Assembly: GCA_025929805.1 (NCBI GenBank)
Contig: JAICPP010000001.1
Coordinates: 1-39,930 of the forward strand
Direction of reading: 5' to 3'
Length of the DNA: 39,930 bases
Origin: Gemmatimonadales bacterium
GTDB taxonomy: Bacteria; Gemmatimonadota; Gemmatimonadetes; Gemmatimonadales; GWC2-71-9
The position numbers were made by a program, and so were the translations under genes. This document shows positions 7,472 to 14,969 of this stretch, in pieces. How positions within the stretch are numbered: position 1 is the first letter of the stretch; each line of letters opens with the position of its first letter. Under the pieces are notes generated by a model, which was given only the letters and a program-made list of their open reading frames with translations, searched no databases and was not told where the DNA came from.

Positions 7472-8397
7472 AGCAGACGGCCACACTGGTCCAGAGTCAG
7501 CTGCCGCTGCCGTTGCTGCGCCGGGGCAAGGTACGGGAAGTCTATGAGGTAGATGCGGAGCATCTCCTGCTGGTGGCCAGCGACCGCGTGAGTGCGTTCG
7601 ACGTCGTCATGCGGGAGCCGATTCCCCGGAAAGGCGCGGTATTGACCCAGATCAGCGCCTTTTGGTTCGAGCGGCTCGCCGACGTGTTCCCCTCCCACTA
7701 CATCACTGCGCGCACCGCGGACATTCTCGAGCGGATACCGGGTCTTCAGGGAATGGAGGGAGAAATCGCGGGCCGCACGATGCTGGTGCGGCGCGCGCCC
7801 CCGGTACCCTTCGAGTGTGTGGTTCGGGGGTACCTGTCGGGATCCGCCTGGGGGGAGTACCGAGCCCAGGGAACTCTGGCGGGTGAGCCGCTGCCGGCTG
7901 GCCTGGTCGAAAGCCAGCAACTGGATCCGCCGCTCTTCTCCCCCGCCACCAAAGCGGAAGTGGGTCACGACGTGAACGTGACGTTCGCTGCCATGGCCGA
8001 GGCGCTCGGCAGAGAGCTCGTCGACCAGCTGAGGGACGCGAGCTTCGCAGTCTATCAGGCGGGGCGCGATCACGCCCTTCGCCGGGGGATCATCATTGCC
8101 GATACCAAATTCGAATTTGGAATCGACGCTCAAGGTGGCCTGCGACTCATCGACGAGCTTCTCACGCCGGACTCCTCCCGCTTCTGGCCGGCAGACCGTT
8201 ACGCGCCGGGCCATGCACAACCGAGCTTCGATAAGCAGCCGTTGCGTGACTATCTCGCATCACTCAAGGCCGCGAGCCAGTGGAACGGCGAGGCACCACC
8301 TCCCTCGCTGCCGCGGGAGGTGGTAGACGCCACGAGTCAGCGCTACCTCGAGGCCTATCGACTCCTTACGGGGCAGAAGCTGAGCGAGGAGTTGTGA
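7468..8397 (+). CDS. purC: SAICAR synthetase
   Basis: PurC ligates aspartate to CAIR using ATP. It has 309 residues, with the longer layout seen in yeast Ade1-like enzymes: LRRGKVREVYEV (ATP-binding loop), LVASDRVSAFDVVM, PFECVVRGYLSGSAWGEYR, and the C-terminal IADTKFEFGI and LTPDSSRFWPADRY motifs. The start is TTG. GGAGG seven bases upstream and the TTGA overlap with the purB stop both support it; the next in-frame starts would remove the conserved N-terminus. The stop overlaps the GTG of psd. Confidence 0.96.
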   Translation: MKQTATLVQSQLPLPLLRRGKVREVYEVDAEHLLLVASDRVSAFDVVMREPIPRKGAVLTQISAFWFERLADVFPSHYITARTADILERIPGLQGMEGEIAGRTMLVRRAPPVPFECVVRGYLSGSAWGEYRAQGTLAGEPLPAGLVESQQLDPPLFSPATKAEVGHDVNVTFAAMAEALGRELVDQLRDASFAVYQAGRDHALRRGIIIADTKFEFGIDAQGGLRLIDELLTPDSSRFWPADRYAPGHAQPSFDKQPLRDYLASLKAASQWNGEAPPPSLPREVVDATSQRYLEAYRLLTGQKLSEEL

Positions 8398-9044
8398 TTC
8401 GGACCGCCCCGGAGGGCCGCTGGTTCATCGTCGGGGCTTGGCTTCTTGCGCTGGGGCTGTGGCTCGCTGTGTTTCGTTTCGCCACGCCGGGCTGGTGGCT
8501 CGCTGCGGTCCTCGGGACGGCGTTGGCCATCTGGGTGGTTGCTTTTTTCCGCGACCCGGAACGGACGGGGCAGCGGGGTGACCGGCTGATTCTGGCACCC
8601 GCCGATGGGAAGGTGGTCAGCATCGTCGAGGCCGATGAGCCGGCCTTCTTTCAGGGTCGCGCGTTGCGTATCTCCATCTTCATGAATGTCTTCAACTGTC
8701 ACGTCAACCGATATCCAACCGACGGCACGGTGAGCTACCGCCACTACAATGCCGGTAAGTTCGGACACGCTGCTTCCGAAAAGTCCAGCCTGGATAACGA
8801 GCAGTCCTCGGTGGGCCTGGTGACGCAGTACGGCAAGGTGCTCATCCGCCAGATCGCCGGGCTGATAGCGCGGAGGATCGTAACCGACCACGAAGTCGGC
8901 ACCCGAGTGCAGCAAGGACAACGGTTGGGCATGATCCGTTTTGGATCCCGGGTAGACCTCTTTCTGCCGACCGGCACGCGCGTGCTGGTCAAGACTGGAG
9001 ACAATACGCTGGTAGGAGTAACTGTGGTGGCCGAATGGAGCTGA
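8394..9044 (+). CDS. psd: Phosphatidylserine decarboxylase proenzyme (short type)
   Basis: Psd decarboxylates phosphatidylserine to phosphatidylethanolamine at the membrane. The protein has 216 residues, the short soluble-tail type. Two hydrophobic segments (about 11-30 and 33-51) are followed by the conserved FFRDPER. The self-cleavage site is Gly184-Ser185 in RFGSRVDLF; the serine becomes the pyruvoyl cofactor. The reading frame is open further upstream inside purC, but the GTG at 8394, with GAGGAG four bases before it and a GTGA overlap with the purC stop, is the sensible start. pssA, the preceding step of the same pathway, overlaps its end. Confidence 0.94.
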   Translation: MIRTAPEGRWFIVGAWLLALGLWLAVFRFATPGWWLAAVLGTALAIWVVAFFRDPERTGQRGDRLILAPADGKVVSIVEADEPAFFQGRALRISIFMNVFNCHVNRYPTDGTVSYRHYNAGKFGHAASEKSSLDNEQSSVGLVTQYGKVLIRQIAGLIARRIVTDHEVGTRVQQGQRLGMIRFGSRVDLFLPTGTRVLVKTGDNTLVGVTVVAEWS

Positions 9045-9916
9045 GACAACGTCGAGAGGGCCTCCGGCGCCCTTCTATTCGACAGGTCGTGGTCGTCATG
9101 CCGAGCACGTTCACGCTGGGAAACCTGTTTTTCGGGTTCTGGGCCATCGTGTCGGCTTTCAACGGCAACTTCCGGTGGGCCGGCTGGTTCATCGTCTTCG
9201 CCGGCATCCTCGACATGCTGGACGGGCGAGTTGCCCGCCTGTCGGGAACCGGCACGCGGTTCGGCGCCGAGCTTGACTCGCTGGTAGACGTGATCTCGTT
9301 CGGGGTGGCTCCTGCCCTCTTGATGTACTTCCTCGACTTTTCGAACGCCGGCCGATTTGCCTGGATTCTCTGCTATATCTACGTCGTCGCGGTTGCGCTG
9401 CGGCTGGCTCGATTCAACGTCCTCTCAGCCGGAAAGCCCTCGACTGGGTGGTTCACCGGCATGCCGTCGCCTTCCGCAGGGATGACCCTGGCGGTCTATT
9501 ACCCGTTCAGCCAAACCGAGTGGTATCGTGCATCGCTGGCCTACCTGGACTTGCAGCATGAAGGTCTCGTCGTGCTCATGCTCCTTCTGGCGGTTCTCAT
9601 GGTCAGCAATGTCAAATACCCCAAGTTCCCACCCATTGGTGTCCGCAGCGTCCGGGGGATCTTTGGCCTGGTGGTGCACCTGGTGATCCTGCTCGGCGGA
9701 ATCCTCGTACCTGAGTATTTTTTGTTTCCGTTGGGACTGCTCTACATGAGCTACGGGCTGGTCCGGGCGACAGTGCTTGGTTTGATGGAAAGACCGGAGC
9801 CGGTCACGGTCGTGGACGAGCGATTGGCCGACGGGCACGATCCCACGCTGCCGCCTCCGCTCTCGCACGAACGACGCAGCCGCTGGGGAGACCGACGACA
9901 GGAGCCGGAGCAATGA
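9035..9916 (+). CDS. pssA: CDP-diacylglycerol--serine O-phosphatidyltransferase
   Basis: PssA makes phosphatidylserine from CDP-diacylglycerol and serine in the membrane, the substrate for the adjacent Psd. It has 293 residues with six or more hydrophobic helices. The CDP-alcohol phosphatidyltransferase motif is intact: Asp63-Gly64, Ala67-Arg68, Gly77, Asp81, Asp85 (DGRVAR, then 8 residues, then GAELDSLVD). A charged tail of about 35 residues follows the last helix. The start overlaps psd by 10 bases and the stop overlaps purS by 4, so this lipid pair is built into the purine cluster. Confidence 0.95.
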   Translation: MELRQRREGLRRPSIRQVVVVMPSTFTLGNLFFGFWAIVSAFNGNFRWAGWFIVFAGILDMLDGRVARLSGTGTRFGAELDSLVDVISFGVAPALLMYFLDFSNAGRFAWILCYIYVVAVALRLARFNVLSAGKPSTGWFTGMPSPSAGMTLAVYYPFSQTEWYRASLAYLDLQHEGLVVLMLLLAVLMVSNVKYPKFPPIGVRSVRGIFGLVVHLVILLGGILVPEYFLFPLGLLYMSYGLVRATVLGLMERPEPVTVVDERLADGHDPTLPPPLSHERRSRWGDRRQEPEQ

Positions 9917-10164
9917 CCTTTCGAGTGCACGTGCGAGTCATGCCGAGGACCGGGCTGCTCGACCCTCAGGGCCAGGCGGTAGAGCACGCTCTGGCTGCTC
10001 TGGGGTTCGAGGAGGCCGGAGCAGTGCGGGTTGGGCGCGCCATCGAGCTCGACGTGGATGCCGGCTCCAAAGACGAGGCGGAGGCCCGCGCGCGGCTGAT
10101 GTGCGACAAGCTGCTGGCCAACCCCGTCACCGAGGACTATCTCCTCGACGTGGAGGAGGACTGA
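9913..10164 (+). CDS. purS: Phosphoribosylformylglycinamidine synthase, PurS subunit
   Basis: PurS is the small bridging subunit of the three-part FGAM synthase (PurS/PurQ/PurL) found in bacteria that have the short PurL. The 83 residues match the usual length. The internal LLDPQGQAVEHALAALGFEE and C-terminal CDKLLANPVTEDYLLDVEE segments are diagnostic. The ATG overlaps the pssA stop (ATGA). The stop shares one base with the purQ start, so PurS and PurQ should be made in step. Confidence 0.95.
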   Translation: MTFRVHVRVMPRTGLLDPQGQAVEHALAALGFEEAGAVRVGRAIELDVDAGSKDEAEARARLMCDKLLANPVTEDYLLDVEED

Positions 10165-10892
10165 TGCCCCGGGTCGCCGTGGTGCGTTTTCCGGGCAGTA
10201 ACTGCGACTTCGACACCTTACGGGCGGCCGAACGGTACGGCAGCCAGGCGTACTTCGTGTGGCACCGGGACACCGACCTTCGCGGCGCCGACGTCGTGAT
10301 CCTGCCGGGAGGTTTCAGCTACGGCGACTACCTGCGCTCCGGCGCGATCGCACGCTTCAGCCCGATCATGCAGGCGGTGCAGCGCCACGCGGCAGAGGGC
10401 GGGCCGCTGCTGGGAATCTGCAATGGCTTCCAGATTCTCTGCGAGGCGCATCTACTCCCGGGAGCGTTGCTCCGAAATGCGGGGCTCACATTCGTATCCA
10501 AGCCGGTGGACGTGACCGTGGAACAAACCGACACTGCCTTTACCTGCGATTACGAGCCCGGAGCGCGGCTGCGGCTTCCGGTGGCTCACGGCGAGGGTCG
10601 CTACGTAGCGTCGCCCGACACGCTGCGGATGCTCGAGGCCGAAGGAAGAGTGGTGCTTCGTTATGTGGCGGCCACCGAGCGCTCCCCGTTTCAACCCAAC
10701 CCCAACGGGTCGGCCAACCACATCGCGGGAATCTGCAACCCAGCCGGCAACATCGTGGGCGTCATGCCGCATCCGGAACGCGCGGCCGATCGTCTACTCG
10801 GCCTGACCGGTGGGTCTGGGTTCTTCACCTCCCCGGTCTCGTCGCACCAGGACAGCTCTAATGCGAGGGTCTCCAGCAATGAAGTCGGATAA
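10164..10892 (+). CDS. purQ: Phosphoribosylformylglycinamidine synthase, glutaminase PurQ
   Basis: PurQ is the class I glutamine amidotransferase of FGAM synthase and passes ammonia to PurL. It has 242 residues. The nucleophile is Cys86 in LLGICNGFQ, and the rest of the triad is His203 and Glu205 in MPHPER. The ATG at 10164 is chosen over an open frame further upstream because GGAGGAGG precedes it and it overlaps the purS stop (TGATG). The last 20 or so residues beyond the conserved domain are low-complexity and overlap the start of the next gene. Confidence 0.95.
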   Translation: MPRVAVVRFPGSNCDFDTLRAAERYGSQAYFVWHRDTDLRGADVVILPGGFSYGDYLRSGAIARFSPIMQAVQRHAAEGGPLLGICNGFQILCEAHLLPGALLRNAGLTFVSKPVDVTVEQTDTAFTCDYEPGARLRLPVAHGEGRYVASPDTLRMLEAEGRVVLRYVAATERSPFQPNPNGSANHIAGICNPAGNIVGVMPHPERAADRLLGLTGGSGFFTSPVSSHQDSSNARVSSNEVG

Positions 10893-11247
10893 GCCCAGTC
10901 GTAACGAGGACGAGTACTTCGCCCGCGAGGACGCGGAACTGCTTCGCAAACAGCGGGAACGAGCTCAGGCGGCCGCGCTCGAGGCCGAGCGCAAGAGCCA
11001 CTACATGAAGTGTCCCAAGGATGGACACGATCTCGCCAGCAGCCAGTATCATGGCGTTCAGATCGAGACCTGCCCTCACTGCGGTGGCATGTGGCTCGAC
11101 GCCGGGGAGCTGGATGCGGTATCTCACGAAGAGCATTCCAACGTGCTGACCCGCGTGCTCTCCGACGCGCTCTCCACGTTCCGGCGCTCGTCGCGAGGCC
11201 GCCGCGAAGACAAGCCGGTGCATGAGCCCGGCAACCCGCTCGGCTGA
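10879..11247 (+). CDS. Small TFIIB-type zinc-ribbon protein
   Basis: This is a 122-residue soluble protein of unknown function. Residues 10-42 are a charged, helix-forming stretch. A zf-TFIIB-like ribbon follows: CPKDGHDL (Cys45) and CPHCGGMWLDAGELD (Cys65, Cys68). The second knuckle is intact, but the first has Asp48 where most members have Cys, so zinc ligation would need Asp or another residue. Two starts are possible, ATG at 10879 or 10861; both lie within the purQ end. Its 3' end overlaps purL by 26 bases. Its place between purQ and purL suggests co-translation with FGAM synthase, but no role can be assigned. Confidence 0.8.
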   Translation: MKSDKPSRNEDEYFAREDAELLRKQRERAQAAALEAERKSHYMKCPKDGHDLASSQYHGVQIETCPHCGGMWLDAGELDAVSHEEHSNVLTRVLSDALSTFRRSSRGRREDKPVHEPGNPLG

Positions 11248-13573
11248 GGAAGCTGCATTGACCTTTTCCGGCGTCGCGAGCGCAGCCACCGAGACGATCA
11301 CTGTCCCAGGAGAGCGCCCGGTCACCCCCGAGGTAGTGCGGGAGCACAACCTCAACGAGCTGGAGTACAGCCGGATAATCGGAATGCTGGGCAGGACGCC
11401 GACGTTCACCGAGCTTGGGGTCTTCTCGGCGCTGTGGTCGGAGCATTGCTCCTACAAACACTCCCGGCCGGTGCTCAAGACCTTCCCTACCGCCGGCCCT
11501 CAGGTGCTTCAGGGGCCAGGAGAAAATGCCGGCGTTCTCCGTCTCCCCGATGGCTGGGCGGTGGCATTCAAGATCGAATCCCATAATCACCCCTCCGCGG
11601 TGGAGCCATACCAGGGAGCGGCAACCGGTGTGGGCGGTATTCTACGGGATGTCTTCACCATGGGTGCCCGCCCGGTGGCGGTACTGAACAGTCTCCGATT
11701 TGGCCCGCTCGATCATCCGCCCCGAAACCGCTATCTCTTCGCCGGTGTCGTTCGTGGCATAGGGGATTACGCGAACTGCGTAGGTGTGCCTACCCTGGGA
11801 GGTGAGGTGAATTTTGCCCCCAGCTATACCGGCAATCCGCTGGTCAATGCCATGTGTGTCGGACTGCTGCGGGAGCGCGACCTCATGCGGGCCGCGGCCC
11901 AAGGTGTCGGCAATGTGCTGCTCGTAGTGGGCGCGCGCACGGGGCGGGATGGAATCCACGGCGCCAGCTTCGCCTCGGAGGAACTTTCCGAGCAGAGCGA
12001 GAGCCGGCGACCTCAGGTTCAGGTAGGCGATCCCTTCACCGAAAAGCTGCTGCTGGAGGCGAGTCTCGAGCTGATCACCTCGCGGCTCATCGTGGCAATC
12101 CAGGACATGGGAGCTGCCGGACTAACCAGCTCATCGGCGGAGATGGCCGCGCGCGGCGGTGTGGGCGTGGAGATCGATACTGGCCTGGTGCCTACCCGGG
12201 AAGAGGGGATGACTCCTTACGAAATCCTCCTTTCCGAGTCCCAGGAGCGAATGTTGGTCGTCGCCCAGCCTTCCATGGTGCCTCAGATCCAGCAAGTCTG
12301 CGCCAAGTGGGAGCTCACCGCCACGCCGATCGGTCGGGTTACCGACGATGGAATGTTCCGGGTGAGTCATCATGGGCAGACCGCCGTCAGCATTCCGGGC
12401 CGCCGCCTGATCGAGGATTGTCCCACCTACTTCCCTGAGGCCGAAGAGGGGGAAGCAGCCCGGCTCCGGCGTTCGCAGATCGAACCCGGTGAACCCGTGG
12501 TCGACCTGGAGGGGGCACTGGAGTTGCTGCTCGACAACCCGAACATTGCGAGCAAGCGTTGGGTCTATGAGCAGTACGACTCCACGGTCCAGGCCTCTAC
12601 GGTGCTCCCACCCGGCTCCGATGCAGGCGTCATTCGGGTGCCAGGGAGCGATTTCGGCCTGGCCATGACGGTGGATTGCAACGCCAGGCTGGTGGCACTC
12701 GACCCCTATGAAGGGGGAAAGGCCGCAGTAGCCGAAGCCGCACGGAACGTCGCCGCGGCGGGAGCCAGGCCGCTCGGCATCACCAACTGTCTCAATTTCG
12801 GCAGCCCCGAGAAACCGGAGATCTTCTTCCAGTTTAGGGAGGCCTGCCGCGGCATCAGCGACGCCTGCCGCGCCTTCGGAACTCCGGTCACCGGCGGCAA
12901 CGTGTCGTTCTACAACGAGAGCCCTGCCGGAGCCATCGATCCCACGCCCACCATTGGCATGATCGGACTTCTCACCAACGTCGAAAACCGGACCGGGAGC
13001 TTCTTCGACGTACCCCAGGACGAGGTCTTCGTCCTGGGCCTCACGAGCGGCATCCTCGGAGGCTCATCCTATTGGGCCGAGGTCTGCGATTTCGTGGGGG
13101 GAGATCCTCCCGCCGTCGATCTGGACGCGGAGCTCCGGCTCCAGCGCTTCCTGGTTGCCGCCGCCGAAAACAAGCTCCTCCGCTCCGCACACGACTGCTC
13201 TGAAGGCGGTCTGGCGGTAACCCTGGCCGAGGCGGTCATCGGCGGTCCCTACGTTCCCGGCAGCCTGGGCGCCAGTCTCGACCTGACCGGATACGCGCCG
13301 GATGTACCCGTGGACGGCCTTCTGTTCGGCGAGGACGGCGCGCGTGCGGTGGTGTCCTGCTCCCAGGCCGCCGCCCGCCCGCTCATTGCGCTGGCCGACG
13401 AGCACGGCGTCCCGATCTTCCGGGCGGGCCTAGTGGTCAGTGCGGGAACCCTGGAACTGCGGGTGGGAGCTCAATTGTTCTCCTGGAGCACCGAGGCATT
13501 GCGGCGGATCTACTTCGAGGCGATCCCCCGTCGGATGCAGCACCCCGACGTCGATCGCGCGGCGGGAGAATAG
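11222..13573 (+). CDS. purL: Phosphoribosylformylglycinamidine synthase, PurL subunit (short form)
   Basis: PurL is the ATP-dependent synthetase subunit that turns FGAR into FGAM with ammonia from PurQ. The 783 residues are typical of the short PurL that works with PurS and PurQ. Conserved segments include FSALWSEHCSYKHSRP, KIESHNHPSAVEPYQGAATGVGGI, the second-half GFGLAMTVDCN-like strand, and TGGNVSFYNES. The first 30 or so residues are poorly conserved and the ATG lies within the zinc-ribbon gene, so the true start could be slightly downstream. The stop is one base before the purF start. Confidence 0.95.
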   Translation: MSPATRSAEEAALTFSGVASAATETITVPGERPVTPEVVREHNLNELEYSRIIGMLGRTPTFTELGVFSALWSEHCSYKHSRPVLKTFPTAGPQVLQGPGENAGVLRLPDGWAVAFKIESHNHPSAVEPYQGAATGVGGILRDVFTMGARPVAVLNSLRFGPLDHPPRNRYLFAGVVRGIGDYANCVGVPTLGGEVNFAPSYTGNPLVNAMCVGLLRERDLMRAAAQGVGNVLLVVGARTGRDGIHGASFASEELSEQSESRRPQVQVGDPFTEKLLLEASLELITSRLIVAIQDMGAAGLTSSSAEMAARGGVGVEIDTGLVPTREEGMTPYEILLSESQERMLVVAQPSMVPQIQQVCAKWELTATPIGRVTDDGMFRVSHHGQTAVSIPGRRLIEDCPTYFPEAEEGEAARLRRSQIEPGEPVVDLEGALELLLDNPNIASKRWVYEQYDSTVQASTVLPPGSDAGVIRVPGSDFGLAMTVDCNARLVALDPYEGGKAAVAEAARNVAAAGARPLGITNCLNFGSPEKPEIFFQFREACRGISDACRAFGTPVTGGNVSFYNESPAGAIDPTPTIGMIGLLTNVENRTGSFFDVPQDEVFVLGLTSGILGGSSYWAEVCDFVGGDPPAVDLDAELRLQRFLVAAAENKLLRSAHDCSEGGLAVTLAEAVIGGPYVPGSLGASLDLTGYAPDVPVDGLLFGEDGARAVVSCSQAAARPLIALADEHGVPIFRAGLVVSAGTLELRVGAQLFSWSTEALRRIYFEAIPRRMQHPDVDRAAGE

Positions 13574-13574
13574 C

Positions 13575-14969
13575 ATGTGTGGCATCATCGGCGTTTCGGC
13601 ACTCCCTGACGCGGCCCGGCTGGCCTATCTGGGTCTCTATGCCCTCCAGCATCGGGGCCAGGAGAGCGCGGGCATGGTGGTAATCGACCAGCACGGGACT
13701 GCGCGCTCCCACCGGGGAATGGGTCTGGTCTCAGAGAACTTCGATGACGAGATCCTGGCCGGACTTCCGGGCGACGTAGCCGTTGGCCACACCCGATACT
13801 CGACTACCGGCAGCACCGTCCTGGCCAACGCCCAGCCCTGCAACGTGAATACGCGGTGCGGGCCGCTGGCGATCGCGCATAATGGGAACCTCATCAACGC
13901 CGACGCCCTCAAGCGGGACCTGGTGGAGCGCGGGGCCATCTTCACCAGCTCGAGCGATACCGAGGTTCTGGTGCACCTGATCGCCCGCTCCGAGGCCGAC
14001 ACGGTGGACGAGCAGATCCGGGAAGCCCTGGAACAGGTCGATGGCGCGTATAGTCTGGTCATCACCGTGGGGCGGACCATGTACGCCGTGGTCGACAGCC
14101 GCGGATTTCGTCCGCTCGTCATCGGCCGGATGGGCCACGGAATCGTGGTCGCCTCCGAGTCCTGCGCCCTGGACCTCATCGGGGCGTCGTTCCATTGCGA
14201 GCTGCGACCGGGCGATTTCGTCCGAATCGACAACGGACAGGTTACCCACCTGCCCCGTTTGGCGCCCAGGCCGGTGACCCGCTGCGTGTTCGAGCTGGTG
14301 TACTTTGCGCGGCCCGACAGCATGGTGTTCGGTGAGTCAGTGGACCGAGTGAGACGAGAGTTGGGACGCCAGCTGGCCCGGGAGCAGCCTGCGCCGGGAG
14401 GTGATGTCGTTTTCAGCGTTCCTGACAGCTCCAACGCCATGGCCCTGGGGTTTGCCGAGGAGTCCGGCATCAAGCTGGAGTATGGTCTCATCCGCAACCA
14501 TTACGTCGGCCGAACTTTCATCAACCCGACCCAGGCGCTCCGGACTGCCAAGGTCAAGATCAAGTTCAACCCGGTGCGAGAGGTCATCCACGGGAAGTCG
14601 GTCGTGGTGGTGGACGACAGCCTGGTGCGGGGGAACACCAGCAAGGAACTGGTGCAGATGATCCGGGCCGCGGGCGCCCGAGAGGTGCACCTCCGGTTGG
14701 GCTCCCCGCCCATTACCGGTCCCTGCTACTATGGAATCGACACTCCGAGTCGCGAGGAGCTCATTGCCGCAACTCATTCCATTGAAGAGATCCGGCAGTT
14801 CCTCGGGGTGGACACCCTGGGATACTTGTCACTTAACGGCATGCTCCACGCCGCCGGAAAGGACACCGGATTCTGTCATGCCTGCTTCTCCGGTAAGTAT
14901 CCCACACCCACCCCCAACGACCCGGTGCGTCTTCGACATGCGACACCGCTGATTGCCACCCCCGCATGA
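13575..14969 (+). CDS. purF: Amidophosphoribosyltransferase
   Basis: PurF commits PRPP to purine synthesis, giving phosphoribosylamine and PPi. The 464 residues begin MCGIIGV, so removing Met directly exposes the Ntn nucleophile Cys2; there is no propeptide. GGGAGAA before the ATG supports this start. The PRPP loop is VVVVDDSLVRGNTS (343-356). Four cysteines (237, 384, 434, 437) fall where the Bacillus subtilis enzyme binds its 4Fe-4S cluster, including the C-terminal CHACFSGKYP. The enzyme is therefore probably an oxygen-sensitive Fe-S type. Its stop overlaps ppdK. Confidence 0.96.
   Translation: MCGIIGVSALPDAARLAYLGLYALQHRGQESAGMVVIDQHGTARSHRGMGLVSENFDDEILAGLPGDVAVGHTRYSTTGSTVLANAQPCNVNTRCGPLAIAHNGNLINADALKRDLVERGAIFTSSSDTEVLVHLIARSEADTVDEQIREALEQVDGAYSLVITVGRTMYAVVDSRGFRPLVIGRMGHGIVVASESCALDLIGASFHCELRPGDFVRIDNGQVTHLPRLAPRPVTRCVFELVYFARPDSMVFGESVDRVRRELGRQLAREQPAPGGDVVFSVPDSSNAMALGFAEESGIKLEYGLIRNHYVGRTFINPTQALRTAKVKIKFNPVREVIHGKSVVVVDDSLVRGNTSKELVQMIRAAGAREVHLRLGSPPITGPCYYGIDTPSREELIAATHSIEEIRQFLGVDTLGYLSLNGMLHAAGKDTGFCHACFSGKYPTPTPNDPVRLRHATPLIATPA

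Noticed and set aside
8280..8393. N-terminal extension of psd into purC
   Set aside because: The extension is unconserved and lies inside purC; the GTG at 8394 has a good ribosome site and the usual overlap.
13440..13574. N-terminal extension of purF into purL
   Set aside because: The catalytic Cys must be at the N-terminus after Met removal, which requires the ATG at 13575.
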